Assembly (NCBI RefSeq): GCF_016807805.1
Contig: NZ_CP063362.1
Location: 4,258,501 to 4,322,500 of the forward strand
Direction: 5' to 3'
DNA length: 64,000 nucleotides
Source: Xanthobacter dioxanivorans
GTDB taxonomy: Bacteria; Pseudomonadota; Alphaproteobacteria; Rhizobiales; Xanthobacteraceae
In this document: piece after piece, positions 57,101 to 64,000 of the stretch
Layout: each line of letters starts with the position of its first letter
How positions within the stretch are numbered: position 1 is the stretch's first letter
Position numbers and translations under genes: made by a program
Notes under the pieces: generated by a model
Databases searched by the model: none
Told to the model about the DNA's origin: nothing
Seen by the model: only the letters and a program-made list of their open reading frames with translations

Positions 57101-58165
57101 ATGAATGTTGTCTGGAACCGTTTCGGACCCACCGCCGCGCGCGTCCATGTCGAAGGCGAGCGCATCGCCCGACCGGCCACCGTGACCTTCGACATCCATT
57201 CCCACGTGGCGGTGCCGGAGGCGGCGAAGCTTGCCGGTCCGCACGTGGACCTCTCCACCATCCCGCTGGCGCATTTCGCCACCGAGGACACCAAAGCCCT
57301 GAACGTGCAGCAGGACCGCGACCGGACCTCGCGCATGACCGGCTACGACGACCGGCTCAAGGACCTCGACGAGGCCGGCATCGACATGCAGCTGGTGATG
57401 CCGCCGCCGCCGCAGTGCTACTACACCATCCCCGTCGACATCGCCGCCAAGGCCTCGCGCATGGTCAATGAGGGGCTCGCGGAATACGTGGCGCGCCGCC
57501 CCGACCGCTTCCGCGCATTCGGCACCGTGCCGCTGCAGGACGGCGAGGCGGCGGCGGACGAGCTGGAATACATGGTCAAGCAGCTCGGCTTCAAGGGCGT
57601 GCAGGTGCTCACCAATGTGGCCGGGCGGGAATTGTCCGATCCCGCGTTCGCGCCGTTCTGGGCCAGGGCGGAGGCGCTCGGGGCGGTGGTGGTGCTGCAC
57701 CCCAACGGCTTCACCCAGGCAGAGCGGCTGAAGCGCTTCTACTTCAACAACGTCATCGGCAATCCGCTGGAGACCACCATCGCCCTGCACTACCTCATCT
57801 TCGACGGGGTGATGGAACGCCATCCGAACCTGAAGATCCTTTCGGTCCACGGCGGCGGCTACGTGGCGGCCTATGCGGCGCGCATGGACCACGCGTGGGG
57901 CGCCCGCTCCGACGCGCGGGGCAAGCTGCTGCTGGCGCCCACCACCTATCTCAAGCGCATGTATTTCGACACGGTGGTGTTCTCCACCGGCCAGCTGGAG
58001 GCGCTGGTGAAGCTGGTGGGCGCCGACCATGTGCTGATGGGCACGGACTATCCCTACGACATGGCGGAGAGCGATCCCGTCGGCCACGTGATGGGCGCCG
58101 GTTTCGACGATGCCGCCAGGGCCGCCATCTGCGGCGGCAATGCCAAGGCGCTGCTGGGCCTGTGA
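57101..58165 (+). CDS. Amidohydrolase-family protein (ACMSD-like, Amidohydro_2)
   Basis: A 354-residue TIM-barrel metal-dependent hydrolase or decarboxylase. The first metal motif is H33-S-H35 (FDIHSHV), with later metal ligands in VLHPNGF, SVHGGGYV and the aspartate of LMGTDYPYDM. This is the layout of the ACMSD group, which includes decarboxylases of aromatic acids and 5-carboxyvanillate, and ring hydrolases. Non-oxidative decarboxylation or C-C/C-N hydrolysis of a pathway intermediate is likely. It begins 25 nt after the importer 2 genes and is followed by the zeta-type GST gene. Confidence 0.87.
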   Translation: MNVVWNRFGPTAARVHVEGERIARPATVTFDIHSHVAVPEAAKLAGPHVDLSTIPLAHFATEDTKALNVQQDRDRTSRMTGYDDRLKDLDEAGIDMQLVMPPPPQCYYTIPVDIAAKASRMVNEGLAEYVARRPDRFRAFGTVPLQDGEAAADELEYMVKQLGFKGVQVLTNVAGRELSDPAFAPFWARAEALGAVVVLHPNGFTQAERLKRFYFNNVIGNPLETTIALHYLIFDGVMERHPNLKILSVHGGGYVAAYAARMDHAWGARSDARGKLLLAPTTYLKRMYFDTVVFSTGQLEALVKLVGADHVLMGTDYPYDMAESDPVGHVMGAGFDDAARAAICGGNAKALLGL

Positions 58166-58199
58166 GAATGCTGCCCCGCACGCTGGGAGGACAAGGCCC

Positions 58200-58835
58200 A
58201 TGACGCTTCGCATGTACGGCTTCTGGCGCTCCATCGCCTCGTTCCGCCTGCGCGTGGCGCTGAACCTGAAGGGGCTCGCCTTTGAGGAGGAGAGCGTGGA
58301 CATCCTGCACGGCAGCCAGTTCACCGCTGCCTACGACAAGGTGAATCCGGCCCATTCGGTGCCTTCGCTGGTGGAGGAGGACGGGCACGTCCTCCTCCAG
58401 TCGCTCGCCATCCTCGAATATCTAGAGGAGACCCGCCCGCGGCCGCCGCTCCTGCCGGCCGCTCCGCGCGAGCGGGCCTATGCCCGGGCGCTGGCGCTCG
58501 CCACCGTGGCCGATACCCATCCGCTCATGGTGCCGCGTGTGCGCAGCCACCTCGCCGCCGCCTTCGGTGCCGACGAGGCGGCGGTCAATGCCTGGGTGCG
58601 GCACTGGGTGGGGGAGGGGATGGGCGCCTACGAGCGCCTTTTGTCCCGGCGCCCGCCCGCGCCCTTCGCCCTCGGCGCGGCGCCGGGCATCGCCGACATC
58701 TGCATCGCCGGCCACGCCATGAGCGCCCAGCTGTTCGCCATGGATCTGGAGCCCTATCCCGTCTTCAAGACACTGACCGAACGCTGCTTCGCGCTGCCCG
58801 CCTTCGCCTCGGCCCGCCCGCCGGGTGCGCGCTGA
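58200..58835 (+). CDS. Zeta-class GST-like isomerase (maleylacetoacetate/maleylpyruvate isomerase family)
   Basis: A 211-residue protein. The N-terminal active-site region MYGFWRSIASFRLRVALNLKG has the R-S-x-x-S-x-R-x-R pattern typical of zeta GSTs, followed by NPAHSVPSL and LQSLAILEYLEETRP. Enzymes of this class isomerise cis-trans double bonds of maleyl compounds with glutathione. This would fit a ring-cleavage product with a maleyl group, which is produced in gentisate, homogentisate and some pyridine pathways. ATG 58200 follows GGGAGGACAAGG. Last gene of the importer 2 cluster. Confidence 0.83.
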   Translation: MTLRMYGFWRSIASFRLRVALNLKGLAFEEESVDILHGSQFTAAYDKVNPAHSVPSLVEEDGHVLLQSLAILEYLEETRPRPPLLPAAPRERAYARALALATVADTHPLMVPRVRSHLAAAFGADEAAVNAWVRHWVGEGMGAYERLLSRRPPAPFALGAAPGIADICIAGHAMSAQLFAMDLEPYPVFKTLTERCFALPAFASARPPGAR

Positions 58836-58884
58836 TCCGGGGCGACCAGGGAAGGGGACGACCAGATGATCGTCCCCGGCCGCG

Positions 58885-61002
58885 TCATTCCTCCAGCAGA
58901 GCGGCCATGATGCGCGCGCGCGTCAGCGGCAGATGCCGCAGCCGCACGCCGAGGGCGCCGGCCACCGCATTGCCGATGGCGGCGATCACCGGCCCCTGGG
59001 ACACCTCGCCGATGCCGAGGGGCGGGTCCTCGGGCGTGCCGAGGATGCGGGTCTCGATCTCCGGAACCTCGGAAAAGCGCAGGATGGGATAGGTTTCCCA
59101 CTGGTCCGAGGCGACCCTGCCGTCGGCGAACCGCACCTGCTCCTTCAGCGCCCAGCTGGTGGCCTGGATGACGCCGCCCTCGATCTGGTTGCGCGCGCCG
59201 TCGGGATTGATGACGCGCCCGGCATCCACGGCGCACCACACGCGCGAGACGCGGACCTCCTCGTCCACCTTGAGTTCCACCACGGTGGCGAGGTAGGCGG
59301 CGAAGTTCTTGTAGCGGCTGAAGGCGAAGCCGCGGGCGGTGCCGTCCGGCATCACCGCCCCCCAGCCCGACATGTCCGCCGCCGCGGCGATGACCGCGCG
59401 CGCCCGCGGGTCGCTCATCAGCGACAGCCGATAGGCGACGGGGTCCATGCCGGCCGCCTCCGCCAGCTCATCCATGAAGCACTCGATGGCGAAGACGTTG
59501 GTGACCGCGCCGAGCCCGCGCATGGACGAGGTGCGCACTGCGTTTTCGGCGACGAAATGGTGCGCGATGGTCTGCGGAAAATCGTAGAGCGAGAAGCCGT
59601 TGCGCGTCGCGCCGCCGCCGGCCGCCTCGCTGAGGTCGACGGGCGGCGGGTCCTGCGGCGGGTCTTCCAGCGCCTGCGCGCCGAGCAGGTTGACCGCGCC
59701 GTTGATGCCCGGCCGGGCGGCATGGGTGGGGCTCCAGATCTCCTGCGTCCAGGCGAGGGGGCGGCCCTGGGCGTCGAGGTCGGTGGACACCTTCACCAGC
59801 ATCGCCGCGCCGAAGGGGGCGACGCCCAGCTCGTCCTCGCGGGTCCACAGCACCCGCACGGTCTGCCCCGGCCGGGCCATCGCCGCGAAGGCGGCGTCGA
59901 AGGCGGCGTCGTCGGCGCCGTTGTGGCCGTAGCAGCCCGCCCCCTGGTGGTGAATGACGTGGACGGAATCCGGCGCCAGCTTCAGGGCGCAGGCGATGGC
60001 GCCGCGCAGGAGAAAGACGCCCTGCGAATGGGTCCAGACGGTGAGCGTGCCATGCTCGAAGCGGGCGAGGCCGCAGGACGGAGCGATGGAGGCGTGGGCG
60101 ATATAGGGCTTGGAATAGGTGGCCTCCAGCCGGTGGCTCGCCGCCTCCCCGCCTGCCTCCCCTTGCCGGATGATCCGCACCGGAGCAAGCGGCCGCGCAA
60201 GCAGGCTCGATGCCTCCGAATCCGCCGCGTCCAGCGTCACGCCGCCCTCCCAGCGCGCCCGCTCGCGCAGGCGCTCGAAGGCGGCGGCCACCTGCCATTC
60301 GCGCTCCCCGATCACCGCGACGAGGTCGCCCGACCGCACCAGCGCGACCGCGTCGCCGCCAGCCCGGAGGGCGCCGGCCGCGTCGAGGGCGGCAAGCCGG
60401 GCGCCCACGCGCGGACGGTGCAGCACGCGGGCGTGCAGCAGGCCGGGAAAGTCGAGGTCCTGGATGAAGGGAGCGCCGCCGAGCTTCTCCGGCAGGTCGC
60501 GGCGCGGCACGTCCGTGCCGACGATGCGCAAGGCGGCGGCGGGCTTGGCTGGCGCGGTGCCGCTGGCCGGTCGCGCGAGGTCCACCGACCCGGCGAGCAT
60601 CCAGTAGTCGAGGCCGGTCGGCGCATCGTCGCGCAGGATCGTGCCGTCTGTGACGGACAAGGCGCGCACCGGGCAGCCGAGCCGCGCGGCCGCCGCCTCC
60701 AGCATCAGCGCCCGCACCTCGGCGCAGACGAGGCGGATGGCGCCGCCGGACAATTCCACCGAGCGGCTGCCGGCCGTATAGCCCTCGTTCGGCGCCGCGA
60801 CGGTGTCGCCGGACGTGAGCAGGATGCGCGCGATGGCCACGTCCAGCTCCTCGGCGGCGATCTGGACGAGGGCGGTGAGCAGGCCCTGTCCGAGTTCCAC
60901 CTTTCCGGTGCGCAGGGCCACCTGGCCGCCGGGCAGGATGCCGACCCACTGGTCGATACGCGGATTGTCGGCGAGGCTCTGGGGCAGCGTGTTGGGAATC
61001 AT
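58885..61002 (-). CDS. Molybdenum hydroxylase large subunit (xanthine oxidase family, isoquinoline/nicotinate type)
   Basis: A 705-residue molybdopterin cytosine-dinucleotide-type subunit with the aldehyde oxidase a/b hammerhead domain in the first half. The catalytic glutamate is E666 in LGIGEVSQGP. MoCo-binding segments include VELGQGLLTALVQIAAEEL at the N-terminus and SSMRGLGAVTNVFAIE in the middle. The single large subunit without an FAD subunit is the IorB/NicB-like layout. These enzymes hydroxylate a carbon next to ring nitrogen using water. No signal peptide was seen. It overlaps the small subunit gene by ATGA. No MoCo-insertion chaperone gene is nearby. Confidence 0.88.
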   Translation of the reverse strand: MIPNTLPQSLADNPRIDQWVGILPGGQVALRTGKVELGQGLLTALVQIAAEELDVAIARILLTSGDTVAAPNEGYTAGSRSVELSGGAIRLVCAEVRALMLEAAAARLGCPVRALSVTDGTILRDDAPTGLDYWMLAGSVDLARPASGTAPAKPAAALRIVGTDVPRRDLPEKLGGAPFIQDLDFPGLLHARVLHRPRVGARLAALDAAGALRAGGDAVALVRSGDLVAVIGEREWQVAAAFERLRERARWEGGVTLDAADSEASSLLARPLAPVRIIRQGEAGGEAASHRLEATYSKPYIAHASIAPSCGLARFEHGTLTVWTHSQGVFLLRGAIACALKLAPDSVHVIHHQGAGCYGHNGADDAAFDAAFAAMARPGQTVRVLWTREDELGVAPFGAAMLVKVSTDLDAQGRPLAWTQEIWSPTHAARPGINGAVNLLGAQALEDPPQDPPPVDLSEAAGGGATRNGFSLYDFPQTIAHHFVAENAVRTSSMRGLGAVTNVFAIECFMDELAEAAGMDPVAYRLSLMSDPRARAVIAAAADMSGWGAVMPDGTARGFAFSRYKNFAAYLATVVELKVDEEVRVSRVWCAVDAGRVINPDGARNQIEGGVIQATSWALKEQVRFADGRVASDQWETYPILRFSEVPEIETRILGTPEDPPLGIGEVSQGPVIAAIGNAVAGALGVRLRHLPLTRARIMAALLEE

Positions 61003-61475
61003 GCCGCCACCTCGTTCCGCAGGAGGCTGGCAGCGCGCTCCACCGCCCGCACCATGCGCCCCTGGGCGCCGCAGCGGCACAGATGCGGCTCCAGCGCGGC
61101 GATGATCTCGGCGCGCGAGGGCGCCGTGTTGTGGTCGAGCAGCGCCTTTGCCGACAACACGATGCCGGACAGGCAATAGCCGCATTGGCCGGCCTGCTCG
61201 TCGAGGAACGCCTGGCGGAGCGGATGCGCGCCGTCGGCGATGGCCTCCGCGGTCTCGATGCTGCGGCCAGCCGCGTCGCCCACCGGCAGCGTGCAGGAAT
61301 AGGCCGGCTTGCCGTCGACGAGCACCATGCATGCGCCGCACTGCTCCTCGCCGCAGCCGAAGCGGGTCGCCTTCAGGTCGAATTCGTTGCGCAGCACGTG
61401 GATCAGCGGAACGCTGTCGTCGATGGTGACGCGCCGCTCGATCCCGTTCACCCGAAACGCAAGTTCACTGGCCAT
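60999..61475 (-). CDS. Molybdenum hydroxylase [2Fe-2S] small subunit
   Basis: A 158-residue electron-transfer subunit. The N-terminal plant-type [2Fe-2S] cluster is bound by C41, C46, C49 and C61 (FGCGEEQCGACMV), and the C-terminal helical cluster by C98, C101, C133 and C135 (CGYC, CRCG). It carries electrons from the Mo site to an external acceptor, since no FAD subunit is present. ATG 61475 has GGAGGC 6 nt upstream; a longer in-frame start at 61598 crosses a tandem repeat and is unlikely. Confidence 0.92.
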   Translation of the reverse strand: MASELAFRVNGIERRVTIDDSVPLIHVLRNEFDLKATRFGCGEEQCGACMVLVDGKPAYSCTLPVGDAAGRSIETAEAIADGAHPLRQAFLDEQAGQCGYCLSGIVLSAKALLDHNTAPSRAEIIAALEPHLCRCGAQGRMVRAVERAASLLRNEVAA

Positions 61476-61533
61476 GACGCCTCCATGGAGCCGCAGGATA
61501 ATCCAACGCCGGACCGGCGCGGCGATGCGCCGG

Positions 61534-61571
61534 GGCAAGAACGCGCCAGGCAAGAACGCGCCGGGCAAGAG
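61534..61571. repeat. 15-bp tandem repeat, 2.5 copies
   Basis: GGCAAGAACGCGCCA repeats head to tail at 61534, 61549 and partly at 61564, with single-base changes. It lies in the 581-nt gap between the hydroxylase small subunit and the second reductase (61476-62056), within the predicted leader of the hydroxylase mRNA. No gene is supportable in that gap; the only other content seen is the promoter and operator described at 61787-61827. Confidence 0.6.
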
Positions 61572-61786
61572 CTCGCTGGATAAACGGGGATGGGCCACGC
61601 CATATCGTTGCCTCCGCCGATGATCTGCGCTGTCACGCCTGCATGCTCGACCGCGCCCTTGTGGACGAACCGCCTCGGCGAGGAAAGAAGGAACGTCGGC
61701 AAGCCGGTGAAACGATGGACAAGGGCGTCGGCCAATTCCGCGGACCCGCTTGCCGGGCGGGCGGGGCCCCAGGCATCGAAAGGGTT

Positions 61787-61802
61787 GTTTATCAGTCGAT
61801 AA
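61787..61802. promoter_or_regulatory. Operator-like sequence at the molybdenum hydroxylase promoter
   Basis: On the minus strand TTATCGACTGATAAAC, overlapping the -10 box. Together with the next two bases it matches 15 of 18 positions with 40851-40868, where the sequence also abuts a -10 box. The core TTATC-AGTC-GATAA is a perfect 5-bp dyad. Confidence 0.55.
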
Positions 61803-61827
61803 TCCTTGCTATTGAGCAGCTTGTCAA
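61799..61827 (-). promoter_or_regulatory. Sigma-70-type promoter of the molybdenum hydroxylase genes
   Basis: On the minus strand TTGACA (61827-61822), 17-bp spacer, GATTAT (61804-61799). The predicted transcript would have a long leader of ~315 nt before the small subunit, containing the tandem repeat; a second, closer promoter is possible. Confidence 0.55.
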
Positions 61828-62056
61828 TTATCCAATGACGGCAGGTTCCGCCGGACCTTGCCCTGCAGGCCGGCGCCGAACGGTCCCTCGCCTCAGGCGG
61901 GGGGAGCGATTGACCGGTGCGGCTGGTCCAAGCTCGCCGGACCCTGCTCGAGGGATACGGCCACGGCGTGTTCCGCGACCTGAAAAGCCATCAACATGCA
62001 CCGGCGGTTCCGGCCCGAAGCGGTTCGGCCGGCCCGGCCGGGTCGGAGGAAACAGC

Positions 62057-62959
62057 ATGAGCACACCTGAGCGCCCGCGCGTGGGCATCGTCGGCCTCGG
62101 CATCATGGGTTCCGCCTATGCGCGCAACCTGCGGGAGGGCGGCTTCGACGTCGTCGGCTTCGACGTGGCGCCGGCGGCGCAGGCGGCCCTGGCGGCGATG
62201 GGCGGCACGGTTGCCGCCTCGCCCGGGGACGTGGCGGCGCAGGCCGACGTGATCCTCATCGCCCTCGCCTCCGTGGACGCGCTGAAGGCCGTATGCGGCG
62301 GGCCGGAGGGCCTGGTGCACACCATCCGCCCCGGCGTTCCGGTGGTGGAGATGAGCACCTTCCCGCTCTATGCCAAGGACTATTGCCGGGACCTGTTCGA
62401 GGCGAAGGGCAATCCGGTGCTGGATTGCCCGGTGAGCGGCACCGGCGCGCAGGCGGCGGTGCGCGACCTCGTGCTCTACGCGTCCGGCGAGGAGGCGGTG
62501 GTCGAGCGGCTGCGTCCCATGTTCGACGGCTTCGCCCGCTCGACGCGCTATGTGGGGCCGTTCGGCTCCGGCACGAAGCTGAAGTTCGTCGCCAACCTCC
62601 TCGTGACCATCCACAACCTCTCCACCGCCGAGGCGGTGCTCATGGCGCATCGCTCGGGCCTCGACCTGAAGATGATGTTTGAGGCCATCCGCGACGGCGC
62701 CGGCAATTCCCGCATGTTCGAGGTGCGCGCGCCGATGATGTTCGAGGAATGCTACCAGCCGGCGGGCATGAAGTTCGAGGTCTACATGAAGGATCTCGAC
62801 CTCATCAGCGACTTCGCCCGCGACATGCGGGTGCCGACGCCGCTCCTGGCGGCGAGCATTCCCTTCTACGTGGCAGCGCTTGGCGCCGGGCGGCACGCCG
62901 ACGACACGGCGGGCCTCTATTCGGTGCTCAAGGAGATGAGCGCGCCGCGCGGCGAATAA
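62057..62959 (+). CDS. NAD(P)-dependent beta-hydroxyacid dehydrogenase, second paralogue
   Basis: A 300-residue member of the 3-hydroxyisobutyrate dehydrogenase family. Cofactor motif VGIVGLGIMGSAYARNLREGG, substrate signature VLDCPVSGTGAQAAVRD, and catalytic lysine in FGSGTKLKFVANLLV. The ATG follows GGAGGAAAC. It differs from the paralogue at 48353-49243 in the substrate loops, so a different hydroxyacid is likely. It is divergent from the molybdenum hydroxylase genes and convergent with the second TetR gene. Confidence 0.88.
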   Translation: MSTPERPRVGIVGLGIMGSAYARNLREGGFDVVGFDVAPAAQAALAAMGGTVAASPGDVAAQADVILIALASVDALKAVCGGPEGLVHTIRPGVPVVEMSTFPLYAKDYCRDLFEAKGNPVLDCPVSGTGAQAAVRDLVLYASGEEAVVERLRPMFDGFARSTRYVGPFGSGTKLKFVANLLVTIHNLSTAEAVLMAHRSGLDLKMMFEAIRDGAGNSRMFEVRAPMMFEECYQPAGMKFEVYMKDLDLISDFARDMRVPTPLLAASIPFYVAALGAGRHADDTAGLYSVLKEMSAPRGE

Positions 62960-63034
62960 ACGGCGGTCGGGTCCGCCTCGCCGGCGCGGTGCGGACCCCT
63001 CCGGCGCCGGCCTTCGTCGAGGGAGCAGGCGGGC

Positions 63035-63805
63035 TCAGGCGGGGCCCGTCTTGCGCGGGGAGCGCGTGCGCGGCTTCGCCGGCGGCGGGGCAACGGCCCG
63101 GGCCTCGCACCGCCGCTGGGCCAAGATCTCCGCATAGCCGCCAAAGAACAGGTCCAGCGCGCAGGAAATCATCTCGTTCTTCGGCAGGAACGTGCGGGCG
63201 TGATAGATGTACTTGCGCACGCCGTAATAGAAGATGCCGCTCTGCAGGTTCCAGGCGATTTCCAGATCGCGGTTGCCGATCGTCTCCGGCGGTTCCAGGC
63301 CCTGCTCCACGTGAAATTCGCGGATGATGCGCGACAGCAGTCGCTCCTCGACCAGCGTGATGTAGCGCTCGTTGATGTGTTCGCCCTTCAGGCCCGCGAA
63401 GAAATAGATCCGGATCCACAATGGGGTCAGGATGGTGTCGGTATAGGCCTCGTAGAAGTCCTGCAGGCGCGCGCGCAGGGGCCGGCTGCGGTCGGTGAGC
63501 AGCGCGTCCCAGCTCGGCTTCCACTGGTCGAGGAAGACGACCTTGTAGATCTCCTGGATCAGCGCGTCCTTGTTGGGAAAGTAGCGGTAGAGCAAAGGCT
63601 GGGTGGTGCCGAGATGGCGGGCGAGGTCACGCGTCCCGCCGCCGAACCCCACCTTGGAGAAGTATTCGATGGATTTCGTCAGGATCTCCTGCCGGCGGTC
63701 CTCCGCCGAAAGGCGGCGCTTCGGTGCCGGCGCGTCGCGCTCGCCCCGCGCTTCCTGGCCCCGCTGCTCCGGCTTCGCCTTGCGCCGCCCCGCTGCCCGC
63801 TCCAT
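63035..63805 (-). CDS. TetR-family transcriptional regulator (right end of visible island)
   Basis: A 256-residue regulator with a basic ~35-residue N-terminal extension, the helix-turn-helix in ILTKSIEYFSKVGFGGGTRD and LARHLGTTQPLLYRYFPNKD, and a long ligand domain. The ligand domain follows the same pattern as the TetR at 31951-32697 (IYKVVFLDQWKPSWDALLTD against VYQNVFLQRWSPQWEQDLKD). The ATG at 63805 begins MERAAGRRKAK. The last 195 bases of the window (63806-64000) show no gene I can support. The divergent partner, if any, is beyond the edge. Confidence 0.88.
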   Translation of the reverse strand: MERAAGRRKAKPEQRGQEARGERDAPAPKRRLSAEDRRQEILTKSIEYFSKVGFGGGTRDLARHLGTTQPLLYRYFPNKDALIQEIYKVVFLDQWKPSWDALLTDRSRPLRARLQDFYEAYTDTILTPLWIRIYFFAGLKGEHINERYITLVEERLLSRIIREFHVEQGLEPPETIGNRDLEIAWNLQSGIFYYGVRKYIYHARTFLPKNEMISCALDLFFGGYAEILAQRRCEARAVAPPPAKPRTRSPRKTGPA

Positions 63806-64000
63806 GTCGCATCACCTTCTGCCACCAGGCTCCGGAACGCAGCCCGCCCGGAGCGATCGACCCCCGTTTCGCACCAGGCGGTGAATCGCCGCCATCTTAC
63901 CGGACGAGAGCGGATTTACCCTTTCGACGGAAAGCCGCAGCCATTCCACGAAAAAGCGTCCCGCGCGTGCCCCGGCGGGTGGCGCTGGCGGAACGCCGCG

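Noticed and set aside
61534..61571. CRISPR-like repeat
   Set aside because: The 15-bp units are directly adjacent with no spacers and only 2.5 copies; it is a simple tandem repeat.

Overview
The window is GC-rich and gene-dense. The gene set (an aapJQMP amino-acid importer, a phasin, clpS-clpA, glnB-glnA, ATGA-coupled operons) and the interspersed palindromes point to an alphaproteobacterium of the order Hyphomicrobiales. A Xanthobacteraceae-type organism is my best guess from gene content only; no rRNA or tRNA gene is present to test it.

Positions 1-31928 hold ordinary chromosomal genes. In order: a probable lipid A modification cluster (C-terminus of an ArnT-like transferase, PAP2 phosphatase, polyprenyl-phosphate glycosyltransferase, LAB_N protein); metC divergent from aapJQMP; panC; two orphan proteins (VWA-like, membrane J-domain); a DacF-type D,D-carboxypeptidase with a SPOR domain; a phasin behind what looks like a PhaR-type promoter; clpS-clpA; pabB-pabC-GNAT; azlCD; glnB-glnA behind a sigma-54 promoter; an NAD(P)HX repair gene with a frameshift; an EamA transporter; dnaE; a sulfotransferase; and an AI-2E/PerM permease.

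From about 31950 to the right edge the content becomes a catabolic island. It holds two complete branched-chain-type ABC importers (34077-38902 and 52189-57075), a BKACE-type beta-keto acid cleavage enzyme, a cyclase-family hydrolase, an SDR, a 2,6-dihydroxypyridine-hydroxylase-like FAD monooxygenase, a cupin, an enol-lactonase-like hydrolase, a luciferase-like flavin monooxygenase, a Gfo/Idh/MocA oxidoreductase, two 3-hydroxyisobutyrate-dehydrogenase-like reductases, a GlcG/HbpS-like protein, a CocE-type hydrolase, an ACMSD-like amidohydrolase, two GST-fold proteins and a two-subunit molybdenum hydroxylase. Regulators are LysR, GntR and two mutually similar TetR proteins that bracket the island. 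No single known pathway fits the full set. My inference is uptake, ring hydroxylation and stepwise opening of a small cyclic, possibly N-heteroaromatic, compound.

AT-rich operator-like sequences sharing the arms TAATGA/TTATCGA and TCAATAA occur at four promoters in the island: beside the first TetR/BKACE pair, before the FAD monooxygenase, between the reductase and CocE genes, and before the molybdenum hydroxylase. This suggests one TetR-controlled regulon. Both importer operons carry strong hairpins between the binding-protein gene and the permease genes, and a similar hairpin cluster splits aapM from aapP. I saw no insertion sequence, prophage, CRISPR array, riboswitch or RNA gene.
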